64,000 bases of DNA from Thermoguttaceae bacterium. Lineage in GTDB: Bacteria; Planctomycetota; Planctomycetia; Pirellulales; Thermoguttaceae. Shown here one piece after another: positions 47,905 to 56,608 of the stretch. How positions within the stretch are numbered: position 1 is the stretch's first letter; each line of letters opens with the position of its first letter. The translations under genes and the position numbers were made by a program. A model generated the notes under the pieces. It did no database searches and had not been told where the DNA came from. It saw only the letters and a list, made by a program, of their open reading frames with translations. The DNA is taken from contig JAFQUP010000217.1 in the NCBI GenBank assembly GCA_017408405.1, positions 19,188 to 83,187 of the forward strand, read 5' to 3'.

Positions 47905-49392
47905 ATGTTTGAATCCCTTCGAGAAGGTTTGAGTTCCGCATTGCGTTCCCTGAGTGGCCGCGGCAAACTTACGGAAGCGAATATGCGTGAGGGACTCGGC
48001 ATGGTCGAAAGTGCCCTGCTCGAGGCTGATGTCAGCTATGAAGCTGTCAAAGCCTTCATGAAGCGCGTTAGCGAGAAAGCCTGCGGTGAAGAGGTTCTTA
48101 AGCAGATCGATCCGACGCAGCAGGTCGTGAAGATCGTTTACGATGAACTCGTTGAACTGATGGGGCCAGTGGATAATGACCTTCATCTGAAAGGTTCGGG
48201 CATCACGACGATTATGATGTGCGGTCTTCAGGGGTCCGGAAAAACGACAACTACCGGTAAATTGGGCAAGCGTATTCAGGTTCGCGGACGCCGACCGATG
48301 TTCGTCGCGGCGGACCTTCAGCGGCCGGCAGCCATCAAGCAGCTGGAAACCCTTGGCGAGCAGCTGAATATTCCAGTATTCGCCGACTATGAAGAAAAAG
48401 ATCCGGTGAAAGTCTGTGCCCGCGCGCTGGAAATGGCGAAAGCTAAAAACTGCGACGTGGTCATTCTTGATACCGCGGGCCGTCTTCATGTCGATGAAGA
48501 ACTGATGGCTCAGTTGGTGCGCATTGACCAGCAGTGTTCTCCGGATCAGGTTTACCTCGTAGTGGACGGGATGACCGGTCAGGATGCTGTGAATAGCGCG
48601 AAAGCGTTTAACGAGGCACTTGAGCTGGACGGCGTCATCATGACGAAACTTGATGGTGACTCTCGAGCGGGTGCCGCGATTTCGCTCAAGCACGTTACGG
48701 GTGTTCCGATTAAATTTATCGGTACTGGTGAGCAGGTCACTTCCTCAACTTCCCTGGAGGACTTTACTCCGGAGGGTATGGCCAGCCGAATCCTTGGCGG
48801 CGGTGACCTTCAGGAACTCCTGCGTCAGGCACAGACGGCTTTTGACCAGAACGTGATGGAAGAGCAGGAAGCGCGCCTTAAAAAAGGTATTTTTACCTTT
48901 AATGACTTTCAAACGATGATGGCGCAGACGCGTCGTCTGGGGTCGTTCGGCAAGATTCTCAGTTTCCTTCCCGGAATGGGAAATTTGAAGCAGCTTCTTG
49001 GTAATACGGACGCGGATGCCGAAATGAACAAAATCAACGGCATCATTAACTCCATGACGAAAGAGGAGCGCGAAAATCCGAAATGCATTAGTCCCTCCCG
49101 CGCCCGTCGAATCGCAGGTGGTTCCGGCGTTCATCCGCAGCAGGTGTTGGATCTGATTAAGCAGTTCAACGGTATGGCGGAAATGATGAAAATGATGTCG
49201 GGAATGGGAGCTGGCGGCAGAATTGGCGCGATGCAGGAATTAATGCGCCGAATGCAGCAGGGACCCGCGGGATTGGCGAACGCGGCAGGTTCCGTCGCTA
49301 AAGGCAATACCGGCAAACGTCTTACTCCGGCAGAAAAAGCTAAAATGCGAAAACTGCGCGAGAAAGAAATGAAAAAACGCAAGAAGGGTTAA
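47905..49392 (+). CDS. ffh: Signal recognition particle protein Ffh
   Basis: The 495-residue protein has the N domain (SLREGLSSALRSLSGRGKLT), the GTPase domain with GLQGSGKTTTTGKL (P-loop), AADLQRPAAIKQL, DTAGRLHVDEELM and TKLDGDSRAGAA, and a C-terminal Met-rich M domain (MAEMMKMMSGMGAGG), which binds 4.5S RNA and signal peptides. It targets ribosomes making membrane and exported proteins to FtsY. It is the first gene of a ribosomal and tRNA-modification operon whose order is widely conserved. The SRP RNA gene is not visible in the 160 bp after it. Confidence 0.97.
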   Translation: MFESLREGLSSALRSLSGRGKLTEANMREGLGMVESALLEADVSYEAVKAFMKRVSEKACGEEVLKQIDPTQQVVKIVYDELVELMGPVDNDLHLKGSGITTIMMCGLQGSGKTTTTGKLGKRIQVRGRRPMFVAADLQRPAAIKQLETLGEQLNIPVFADYEEKDPVKVCARALEMAKAKNCDVVILDTAGRLHVDEELMAQLVRIDQQCSPDQVYLVVDGMTGQDAVNSAKAFNEALELDGVIMTKLDGDSRAGAAISLKHVTGVPIKFIGTGEQVTSSTSLEDFTPEGMASRILGGGDLQELLRQAQTAFDQNVMEEQEARLKKGIFTFNDFQTMMAQTRRLGSFGKILSFLPGMGNLKQLLGNTDADAEMNKINGIINSMTKEERENPKCISPSRARRIAGGSGVHPQQVLDLIKQFNGMAEMMKMMSGMGAGGRIGAMQELMRRMQQGPAGLANAAGSVAKGNTGKRLTPAEKAKMRKLREKEMKKRKKG

Positions 49393-49556
49393 ACCTTCTG
49401 AAATAACGATCTTGAATATGGTCAGGAATGATTCAAATTCAGGATATTTAAACCGTACATTATCCAGGATCCATGATGTTTGGGTCGGTAATGGTCGCTG
49501 GTGCGTTGTTCGTCGTGCCAGATTGTTCAATGTTTTGAAAAAAGGAGTAAATTCCT

Positions 49557-49922
49557 ATGGCAGTTAGAATTCGTATGAAAAAACTGGGCCGTCTCCATCG
49601 CCCGTTCTATCGCATTTGCGCGATGGATTCCCGTGCGCCGCGCTGTGGCCGCGTTCTCCAGGAACTTGGTACTTATGATCCGATGGTTCCGGAAACTGAT
49701 GCCCGCGTCGTTTTGGATGTTGAAGGCGTTGAGAGCTGGTTAGCCAAAGGCGCTCAGCCTACCCCGAAAGTTGCTGTTCTGATTAAAAAATACGGCAAAA
49801 ACGGGACTCATCTTGAAGCTCAGAAAAACGCGATGGCCAAATTGGCTGAAGCTCGCCGTCCGCGTCCGACTTCGACCCGTATGGTGAAACCGGTTGTGAA
49901 AGTTGAAGAAGCTGCCGAGTGA
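49557..49922 (+). CDS. rpsP: Small ribosomal subunit protein bS16
   Basis: The 121-residue protein has the bS16 start MAVRIRMKKLGRLHRPFYRI and the RAPRCGRVLQELGTYDPM motif. It starts behind AAAGGAG. It is longer than the usual 80-90 residues because of a 35-residue basic/Pro tail. The normal next gene, rimM, is missing: trmD follows after 19 bp. Confidence 0.96.
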   Translation: MAVRIRMKKLGRLHRPFYRICAMDSRAPRCGRVLQELGTYDPMVPETDARVVLDVEGVESWLAKGAQPTPKVAVLIKKYGKNGTHLEAQKNAMAKLAEARRPRPTSTRMVKPVVKVEEAAE

Positions 49923-49941
49923 AATTTAGTGGAAAGGTCCC

Positions 49942-50784
49942 ATGCGCTTTGATGTCTTGACTCTTTTTCCCGAAATGTTTACGAATTATCTCGGGGAAAG
50001 TCTTTTCCATCAGTCCATCAGGAATGGGCTCGTTAGCGTTGGGCTTCACAATATGCGCGATTGGACGCATGACAAACACAAAACTGTGGATGATCGTCCT
50101 TTCGGCGGCGGTCCCGGGATGGTTCTGAAAGTAGAGCCGGTCGTGGATTGCGTAGAGTCTGTGCAGCGTGGAATTTGGGGCGAAAGCTCACTTGAATTTT
50201 CCTGCCAGATGAAAGAGAGTATTTCGGAATCGCGTTTAGACAATTCGATTTTATCAAATCCTGGGCATCTTGTGATGCTTACTCCTGCCGGGAGAGTTTT
50301 TCGGCAGACAGTCGCAGAGGAGCTAGTTCAGCATGAACGAATTATTTTTCTTTGCGGGAGATATGAAGGATTTGATGATCGAGTGCGTCAGATTCTCCAG
50401 CCGGATGAAATCTCCATTGGGGATTACGTTTTGAATGGCGGAGAAGTGGCCAGTATGGTCATGATGGAAGCGATCATTCGTCTGATTCCTGGAGTTTTGG
50501 GAGATGAATTGAGTTCAGTAACGGACTCCTTTTCAAGCGGCAATCGGCTTCTTGAGTCTGCCCAATTTACTCGTCCGAGGGTATTCCGGGGATTGGAGGT
50601 TCCAGAAATTTTATTTACTGGACATCACGCGAATATTGAAAAATGGCGTCGTGAGGAGAATTTAAGGTTGACGAAAGAGCGTCGGCCTGAATTAATTCCG
50701 CCGGGTTATGAGGAATCGCTTCAACCGAAAAAGAAACGCCGCAAGCATAAAGTGAAGGAAGAAACCGAAACCAAAACCGAATAA
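49942..50784 (+). CDS. trmD: tRNA (guanine-37-N1)-methyltransferase
   Basis: The 280-residue protein is a SPOUT-class methyltransferase: [20 protein letters not shown] start, [27 protein letters not shown] and [12 protein letters not shown], which together form the trefoil-knot SAM site. It methylates G37 of tRNAs reading CNN codons, preventing frameshifts. The C-terminus has an extra Lys/Arg-rich tail ([12 protein letters not shown]). Spacing from rpsP is 19 bp and to rplS 29 bp, in one operon. Confidence 0.96.
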   Translation: MRFDVLTLFPEMFTNYLGESLFHQSIRNGLVSVGLHNMRDWTHDKHKTVDDRPFGGGPGMVLKVEPVVDCVESVQRGIWGESSLEFSCQMKESISESRLDNSILSNPGHLVMLTPAGRVFRQTVAEELVQHERIIFLCGRYEGFDDRVRQILQPDEISIGDYVLNGGEVASMVMMEAIIRLIPGVLGDELSSVTDSFSSGNRLLESAQFTRPRVFRGLEVPEILFTGHHANIEKWRREENLRLTKERRPELIPPGYEESLQPKKKRRKHKVKEETETKTE

Positions 50785-50813
50785 GAAATCAAGATATTTG
50801 AAAGGATTTACTC

Positions 50814-51257
50814 ATGAGTCAGAAAATCATGGAGCTGGTCGAAAAATCCAGCATGAAGCCGGCAGTCCCGCATTTTGAAATTGGTGATACCGTCAACGTT
50901 CATTGCCGTATCGTCGAAGGCGACAAAGAACGTATTCAGCTTTTCACCGGTGTCGTGATCGCCCGCAGCGGCTCCGGCACGCGTGAAATGTTCACGGTTC
51001 GCCGTATTGTCCAGGGTGAAGGCGTTGAACGCAAGTTCCCGGTTCACAGTCCGCGAGTCGCGAATATTGAAGTCATTCGTTCCGCTGAAGTTCGCCGTGC
51101 GAAGCTTTACTTCCTCCGTGATCGCGTTGGTAAGGCGACCCGTCTGGTTGAGCGCCGCGTTGACAATCGCAAAGTTGAGACCGCGGACAAGGCTCCGAAG
51201 AAACTTCGCGGTCGTGCCAAGGCGAAGGCGAAGAAAGCTGCCGAAGCCGCGAAATAA
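50814..51257 (+). CDS. rplS: Large ribosomal subunit protein bL19
   Basis: The 147-residue protein carries the bL19 phrases FEIGDTVNVHCRIVEGDKER, FTGVVIARSGSGTREMFTVR and VEVIRSAEVRRAKLYFLRDR (variant VANIEVIRSAEVRRAKLYFL). It sits at the subunit interface. The C-terminal 30 residues are Lys/Ala-rich, longer than usual. It is the last gene of the ffh operon, followed by a terminator. Confidence 0.97.
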   Translation: MSQKIMELVEKSSMKPAVPHFEIGDTVNVHCRIVEGDKERIQLFTGVVIARSGSGTREMFTVRRIVQGEGVERKFPVHSPRVANIEVIRSAEVRRAKLYFLRDRVGKATRLVERRVDNRKVETADKAPKKLRGRAKAKAKKAAEAAK

Positions 51258-51333
51258 CATACCGATTAAGTTTCAATTTGGGGTTCGTCATTTTTTTGAG
51301 CGGTCCGGAATTGGAATCTAATGGAAGATTAGC

Positions 51334-51376
51334 AAAACAGGAAAAGCCCTTTGATGGATCTTTTCCTGTTTTTTTC
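51334..51376 (+). terminator. Rho-independent terminator of the ffh-rpsP-trmD-rplS operon
   Basis: AAAACAGGAAAAG (51334-51346) pairs perfectly with CTTTTCCTGTTTT (51360-51372), followed by more T residues. Confidence 0.9.
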
Positions 51377-51529
51377 TGTTTTCCGATTTGAAACAATTGA
51401 AAATTATCGCAAGAGAGGGGATTATCCGAACTTCGGTGCGTATTTGCCGGATGAAGCATGAATTTTTGATTTTTAGCGAAAGATTAGTTTTGAATCTTTA
51501 TTCCTTCAGGTATTCAGGAGATTTCACTC

Positions 51530-52567
51530 ATGAAAAAGCGCGGAATGATATTTTTTCTTTGCGGAGGCTTTTGGTTTCTTTTATTCTCAGGAATTTTTTA
51601 TGAGAATCTTTTGGCTGATGAGGAAATTTCATGCGAGGAGATACGCCAAATCTGGTTTGAAGCGATGGGAATGCCTGAAAACCATGAGTTTGAAGCGGAA
51701 ATCGAATGCGTTGAGAAGTTCGTAAACGATGAATTCCAAGGGGAAATTCTTTTTCAGAAGAATGGTCCCAAAACTCGGCAAAAGATGGTTTTGCTTAAAC
51801 CGCTTGATTTAAAGGAGGGTGAAAAACGTCCAGGATTTGTCGTGCCGTACTACGATCCGGACAGAATGTGCGGATATGATCTGGTTACTAAAAAGCGTCA
51901 AAAGCCCGGGCGTGAGTACGCGGAATTTGGCAGGCTTTTGGTTTGTGAAGGATATGTCGTGCTTTGCGTTGAAGCGTATCCGTTCAATTTACTCGCGGAT
52001 GAGGCAGATGCTGGCCGAAGCCAGGGATTGAGATTTTGGCAGCGGGCAGCGGAGGAACTGAAACGCCAGCATCCGAAATGGACAGGAATGGGAAAGGTGA
52101 CGTCAGACGTTCGTCTTGCGGTAGATTATCTCGCGAATTTGGATTGCGTAGACGGTGATCGTTTGGGAATTGCCGGTCACTCACTGGGGGGAAAGATGGC
52201 TTTTTACGGCGGGACACTCGATAAACGGATTTCGCTCATTTGGGCAAGTGATTTTGGGATGCGCTGGGAAGATACGAATTGGGAAGATCCATGGTATTGG
52301 GGGAAGGATAAAGTTGAAATTTTTCAACAGAATGGTTTGGATCACAGTTCCCTGCTGAGACTTCACGCTCCAGGAACATTTATCCTGATTGCGGGTGAAG
52401 CGGATGGAGAACGGACCAGGCCGCTTTTGACTCAGGCACAGGAAAGTTCCCAAAGAGCGGGAAAGAAATTGGAGATATTCTTGCTTAATCACGCCTCGGG
52501 TCATCAGCCGACTCGTGAGACGGTAGAGAGCGCGTTGAAATTGATTCGGGAACGGTTCGCGAACTGA
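51530..52567 (+). CDS. Exported alpha/beta-hydrolase of the dienelactone hydrolase / acetyl xylan esterase-like group
   Basis: The 345-residue protein starts 8 bases after AGGAG with a signal peptide (MKKRGMIFFLCGGFWFLLFS). The alpha/beta-hydrolase nucleophile is in GIAGHSLGGKMAFYGG (Ser about 221). A later LIAGEADGE carries the Asp, and LLNHASGHQPT the His. The GFVVPYYDPDRMCGYD and YAEFGRLLVCEGYVVLCVEA segments are usual in this group of secreted planctomycete hydrolases. Substrate is unknown; an ester on a polysaccharide or small molecule is likely. No partner genes adjoin it. Confidence 0.82.
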   Translation: MKKRGMIFFLCGGFWFLLFSGIFYENLLADEEISCEEIRQIWFEAMGMPENHEFEAEIECVEKFVNDEFQGEILFQKNGPKTRQKMVLLKPLDLKEGEKRPGFVVPYYDPDRMCGYDLVTKKRQKPGREYAEFGRLLVCEGYVVLCVEAYPFNLLADEADAGRSQGLRFWQRAAEELKRQHPKWTGMGKVTSDVRLAVDYLANLDCVDGDRLGIAGHSLGGKMAFYGGTLDKRISLIWASDFGMRWEDTNWEDPWYWGKDKVEIFQQNGLDHSSLLRLHAPGTFILIAGEADGERTRPLLTQAQESSQRAGKKLEIFLLNHASGHQPTRETVESALKLIRERFAN

Positions 52568-52630
52568 AATCTTCGTTTCATCGAGTCATTCCAAGGGTTC
52601 CGACGCGGAATCTGAAAATCGTTTTCGCTC

Positions 52631-52894
52631 TCAATAGTGCGGCGGTTTCTCCAGTTGAGGATTGAAGGGATCGCGCAGGCAGGCACGCAGGCGGCGTATT
52701 TCCTCAATAAGCTGCTGATTTTCGCGTTCAAGTTTTTGGATACGTTTTTCCAATTCAAATTCGACGGAGCTAAGTGTTTCGTTTCCATATTCGTAGAAAG
52801 CGAAACGCTCCTCCAGGACGCGAATGCGTTTTTCGAGATCTTCAAATTTTTTATCCGCAAAAATTTTTTGATCTTTGGGAGTTTTCATATTCAT
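52631..52894 (-). CDS. SlyX-like coiled-coil protein
   Basis: The 87-residue protein is a predicted coiled coil (EDLEKRIRVLEERFAFYEYG, then ELEKRIQKLERENQQLIEEI) ending in PPHY, the C-terminal signature of SlyX-family proteins. SlyX's molecular role is unclear; it occurs next to many unrelated genes. The start at 52894 follows CAGGA by about 7 bases. It is longer than usual SlyX (about 70) at the N-terminus. Confidence 0.7.
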   Translation of the reverse strand: MNMKTPKDQKIFADKKFEDLEKRIRVLEERFAFYEYGNETLSSVEFELEKRIQKLERENQQLIEEIRRLRACLRDPFNPQLEKPPHY

Positions 52895-53017
52895 GTTTTT
52901 TTCCTGACAGGTTCAAAATGGTTCTGGAAGCAATGGTACCGCATGGGACGGTTTTCAATCATGATTCTCTCCGATTTCACAAAAAATCGGCGTGAAGAAC
53001 GATTTTTTGTGAAATGT

Positions 53018-54370
53018 TCATTGCTTTTTGAAATTCGTTTTGCAGACTCTGTTCAGATCGTCAAAAAAGTTTGGATATGTTTTTACCGTGCAATCGGGAT
53101 CCAGAATCGTGACACCGGGGATTCTGAGGCCGACCAGAGCAAAACTCATTGCCATTCGGTGATCGCGGTATGTTTCAATTTCCAAAGAAGACGGAATTGC
53201 GTCAAGATCAAGAGAGGAAATTGGGTAAATCGTCATGCCGTCGTCGAATTCATCCACTCGAACGCCGAATTTCCGAAGTTCAGTCACTACGGCATGGATT
53301 CGATCCGTTTCTTTCACTCGCATATTCGCGACGTTTCTGATAGTCGTTGGCGAATTCGCGAAAAGAGCGACAGCGGAAAGTGTTTGGACCGTATCGCTGA
53401 TGAAGTGCATATCGACATCAATACCGTGAAGCGGTGATTTAGGAGTACGGGAAACTTTAATCGCGTTTGGCAGATATTCTACCGCGCATCCCATTTTCTC
53501 GAGGCAATCGCAGAAAGCGACATCCCCCTGGAGAGCGTCGCGAGAGAGATTTCGAACGAGAATTTCTCCTCCGGTGACAGCCGCGGCGGCAAAGAAGTAA
53601 CTGGCCGCGGAAGCGTCGGGTTCAATGACGTACTCTCGTCCGCGATATTTCTGATTCGGGGGAATTCTGAAAGCCTCGGTTCCCTCTTCTGTTTTCAGTT
53701 CATGGATCTCAACGCCAAAGGCTTTCATGACGGAAATAGTCATGTCCACATACGGTTTCGAGACCAAACTTCCGTCGACAAAGATTTTCGTTTCGTTTTT
53801 CGCGTATGGGACAGCCATCAGGAGACCGCTTAAAAACTGGCTGGAGACATTTCCCGGGATTTTAGCTGTTCCTCCTGAAATTCCGTTAGCGCGCAAAATG
53901 ACGGGTGGACAATCGTTTTTCAATTCACTTTCGATCGAAACTCCCAACTGACGCAGACCGTTAACCAAATCTCCTAATGGACGCTGACGCATTCGTTCGA
54001 CTCCGTCCAGCCGGAATATTCCTCTGGAATTCGCGCACATTGCGGTTAAAAATCGGATAGTTGTGCCGCTGTTTCCGCAGAAAAGTTCAGTCGTTTTTTC
54101 GTCAGGAACGAAAAACGCGCCGCCAGTTCCCTGAATGCGAATTTCAGATTTTTCAGGGTCATGCTGAAGAGCAATGTTCATTTTTTGAAGTGAATCCATC
54201 ATCATTCGCGTGTCTTCACTGTCCAATGCCCCGCGCAGGATTGATTCTCCTTCCGCGGCCGCGGCAATGGCAAGCGCGCGGTTCGTAATGCTTTTTGAAC
54301 CGGGAGGAGTGATTTCGGCGGAGATTGGGGAAACTGGCGAGAGCGTAATGGATTGAATATTGGAATTCAT
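53018..54370 (-). CDS. aroA: 3-phosphoshikimate 1-carboxyvinyltransferase (EPSP synthase)
   Basis: The 450-residue protein starts at MNSNIQSITLSPV after GAGGT; an upstream start at 54484 would run through the leader hairpins and is rejected. Signatures: PPGSKSITNRALAIAAAAEG (22-41, phosphoenolpyruvate and shikimate binding), LFCGNSGTTIRFLTA, GVERMRQRPLGDL and RVKETDRIHAVVTEL, the last with the active-site Lys-Glu-Thr-Asp-Arg. It catalyses the sixth shikimate step. It is single-gene, with a consensus promoter and a folded 125-nt leader. Class I versus class II cannot be settled here. Confidence 0.96.
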   Translation of the reverse strand: MNSNIQSITLSPVSPISAEITPPGSKSITNRALAIAAAAEGESILRGALDSEDTRMMMDSLQKMNIALQHDPEKSEIRIQGTGGAFFVPDEKTTELFCGNSGTTIRFLTAMCANSRGIFRLDGVERMRQRPLGDLVNGLRQLGVSIESELKNDCPPVILRANGISGGTAKIPGNVSSQFLSGLLMAVPYAKNETKIFVDGSLVSKPYVDMTISVMKAFGVEIHELKTEEGTEAFRIPPNQKYRGREYVIEPDASAASYFFAAAAVTGGEILVRNLSRDALQGDVAFCDCLEKMGCAVEYLPNAIKVSRTPKSPLHGIDVDMHFISDTVQTLSAVALFANSPTTIRNVANMRVKETDRIHAVVTELRKFGVRVDEFDDGMTIYPISSLDLDAIPSSLEIETYRDHRMAMSFALVGLRIPGVTILDPDCTVKTYPNFFDDLNRVCKTNFKKQ

Positions 54371-54390
54371 TTTGGGTACCTCATAAAATG

Positions 54391-54477
54391 AGCCGAACAT
54401 TTTGGGAAAGAACCAAATGTTCCAAATTCGGCTAATTGCTTTTCCTGAAAATCTCAAGGGGAAGAAGGAAGTCCCCT
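54391..54477 (-). promoter_or_regulatory. Two-hairpin mRNA leader of aroA, attenuator candidate
   Basis: On the reverse strand AGGGGA/TCCCCT (54457-54477) forms a 6-bp stem with a 9-nt loop; then AGCCGAA/TTCGGCT (54391-54433) encloses an inner AACATTTTGG/CCAAATGTT stem. The second hairpin ends 20 bases before the ATG and is followed by CATTTTATGAGG, so it could terminate weakly or hide the ribosome binding site. No Trp/Phe/Tyr-rich leader peptide was recognised. Confidence 0.45.
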
Positions 54478-54502
54478 GCCCCAAATTTCTGGATTTTTAG
54501 CA

Positions 54503-54530
54503 ATTATACTGATTTTCAGAAGTGTGTCAA
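54503..54530 (-). promoter_or_regulatory. Consensus sigma70 promoter of aroA
   Basis: On the reverse strand TTGACA (54525-54530) and TATAAT (54503-54508) are separated by 16 bp. Both hexamers match the consensus exactly. Confidence 0.88.
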
Positions 54531-54698
54531 GTATTCAAAAAAGATAAAATTACCAGCTTTTTGTGAAAAAGGATGAGAAAGAAGGAAAGAAATGGAAGAT
54601 AATGGATCGTTAAAATCGAAACGGTTGGTAAAGGTTGAACTTTTAGAGAAAATTTAACGAAATTTCTGGAATTTTTAGAGAAAATCCCCTGAATCCCT

Positions 54699-54726
54699 TT
54701 GCGCAAATTGGAAAATATGGTATAAT
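54699..54726 (+). promoter_or_regulatory. Sigma70-type promoter of the inositol-3-phosphate synthase gene
   Basis: TTGCGC (54699-54704) and TATAAT (54721-54726) are separated by 16 bp, about 75 bp before the ATG at 54801. Confidence 0.65.
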
Positions 54727-54800
54727 TCGATAGCTTAAATAGTTTGTGTGGATAAAATCACAAATAGAAGCTGGTTTTTATTTTGTCAAAGGCAGAAATC

Positions 54801-56066
54801 ATGGCGGAAAAAACGAATAGGACAGGACTTTGGATCATAGGTGCCTGGGGCGGAGTCGCGACCACCGCGTTGGTTGGACTTCTGAACCTCCAGAAAAAAC
54901 TGGTTCAGCCGGTTGGTCTGACGACAGAGCTTCCGGAGTTTTCTGACATTGAAATGCCGGCGTGGAGTGAGTTCGTTCCTGCCGGATATGAGATTCGAGA
55001 TTTTTCGTTTGAAAAGGCCGCGAATGAACTGATCGAACAGCGAGCGATGGAGAGATCTGCCGTCACGCCGATATTGAAAGAATTGGCGGAACTTGACACC
55101 CGAATTTTCCCAGGATTTCTGGCGAATAGCGGGAAAGTCGTCGAGAATATGGCAGATCGAAAGCGTGAAGAGAATTTAACGCCTCGTGAAACCATATCCG
55201 CGATGCAGTCGGATATGAAAACATTTGTCGCCGAAAACCAGCTTTCTCATTTGATAGTCGTGAACCTGATGTCTACGGAACCCGTTTGCGAATATTTCAG
55301 TGAGTCTGAAATAGAAAAACTTCCTGAAGCGGAACAGATAAAACGCGGCAGGGAGTGGAACAATTGGGAAGCGTTTCGTCAATTGCTGGATTCCTCTGAG
55401 AAACCGCCGGTACCGGCCAGTACGCTTTATGCTGTCGCGGCTCTTGAGACAGGTTTCGATTTCGTGAATTTTACTCCGTCTTTAGGCGCGACACCGCCAG
55501 CACTTGAGCAGCTTGCCAAGCAGACTTCCGCGCGTTTTTTCGGAAACGACGGCAAAACAGGCGAAACGCTTATGAAAAGTGTTTTGGCCCCTATGTTTGC
55601 CCACCGTAATCTGCGTGTCATGAGTTGGGTCGGGCATAACATTTTTGGGAATCGCGATGGGGTCGTTTTGGATGATCCGCACAATAAAGCGACGAAAGTC
55701 ACCAGTAAAAATCATCTGCTTGAGCAGATTCTCGGTTACGCACCGCAGACACTCGTGACAATCGAATATATTAAGAGCATGGGAGACTGGAAAACCGCTT
55801 GGGACCATATTCATTTCCAAGGTTTTCTTGGGACACCCATGACACTTCAGTTTACGTGGCAGGGATGCGATTCGCTCCTGGCAGCTCCGCTGGTGCTGGA
55901 TTTGGTTCGGCTCACGGAATTGGCCCGCCGCCGTAATTTTACCGGAAGAATGGATTTTCTCGCGAGTTTCTTTAAAAGTCCGATTCGGGTGGAAGAACAG
56001 AGCTTCGTACGCCAGTTTGAAAAGCTGGAAGATTGGCTCCGCGATGAAAAACAGTTTCAGAATTAA
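54801..56066 (+). CDS. Inositol-3-phosphate synthase family protein
   Basis: The 421-residue protein begins MAEKTNRTGLWIIGAWGGVA; a TTG six codons upstream is less likely. It has the Rossmann-type start GLWIIGAWGGVATTALVGLL and VNFTPSLGATPPALEQLA, SWVGHNIFGNRDG and DDPHNKATKVTSKNHLLEQI, found in the bacterial MIPS (Ino1) family and its close planctomycete relatives. The reaction is NAD-dependent cyclisation of glucose 6-phosphate to 1D-myo-inositol 3-phosphate, the entry to inositol lipids or inositol-containing solutes. No inositol monophosphatase or inositol-lipid gene is nearby. Confidence 0.87.
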   Translation: MAEKTNRTGLWIIGAWGGVATTALVGLLNLQKKLVQPVGLTTELPEFSDIEMPAWSEFVPAGYEIRDFSFEKAANELIEQRAMERSAVTPILKELAELDTRIFPGFLANSGKVVENMADRKREENLTPRETISAMQSDMKTFVAENQLSHLIVVNLMSTEPVCEYFSESEIEKLPEAEQIKRGREWNNWEAFRQLLDSSEKPPVPASTLYAVAALETGFDFVNFTPSLGATPPALEQLAKQTSARFFGNDGKTGETLMKSVLAPMFAHRNLRVMSWVGHNIFGNRDGVVLDDPHNKATKVTSKNHLLEQILGYAPQTLVTIEYIKSMGDWKTAWDHIHFQGFLGTPMTLQFTWQGCDSLLAAPLVLDLVRLTELARRRNFTGRMDFLASFFKSPIRVEEQSFVRQFEKLEDWLRDEKQFQN

Positions 56067-56608
56067 TGTTCCTGATTTGAGGCTTTGGCCGAGTTGGGTA
56101 TGGGGGCAGCCAGCTCTTGAATGTTCACCTGATATTTGAACGATACGGACTTTGAAATTTAAACGTTTGATTTCGAGAAAGTCCTGTTTAATGTTCAAAA
56201 TCAGACAGAATCGCGGCAAAATGATTCAGGAGTATCGACATTCCTCATCTTTGATGGTTGCCCATTTCATGTTTAAGTTTACTTTTTGGGGCCGAAATTT
56301 CCAGGAAAATATTGGATAGAGTACCTGGTAACTGTTTCGGTTTGGTGTTTTTGGGCTTTTGGGGAAGATAAAAGCCCGAAAATCGAAAGTAATTTTGAAT
56401 ACGATATGAAAACCTGAAATGACAGTTTGGGATAAAACATTTTGAGTAAAAGGCAGATTTTACGCGTACTTCATTTTTGAAGCGGTGTTTAAGAGGTGAA
56501 TCCTTTGAATTTACCTTGAAAAGAACTGCTTTAAAGCCAGGCGTATTCTCCCGTGATTCCTAAACTGATCTGGAACATGATTCGCTGACAAAAATAATTT
56601 CTCTGACT
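56067..56608. other. Intergenic region of about 540 bp
   Basis: No convincing gene. GGGCTTTT (56353-56360) and AAAAGCCC (56370-56377) form an 8-bp stem with a 9-nt loop and no clear U-tract; it may end transcription of the upstream gene weakly. No promoter matching the window's usual pattern was recognised. Confidence 0.45.

Noticed and set aside
47887..48693. 268-codon reverse ORF opposite ffh
   Set aside because: Shadow of ffh; no start signals or domain.
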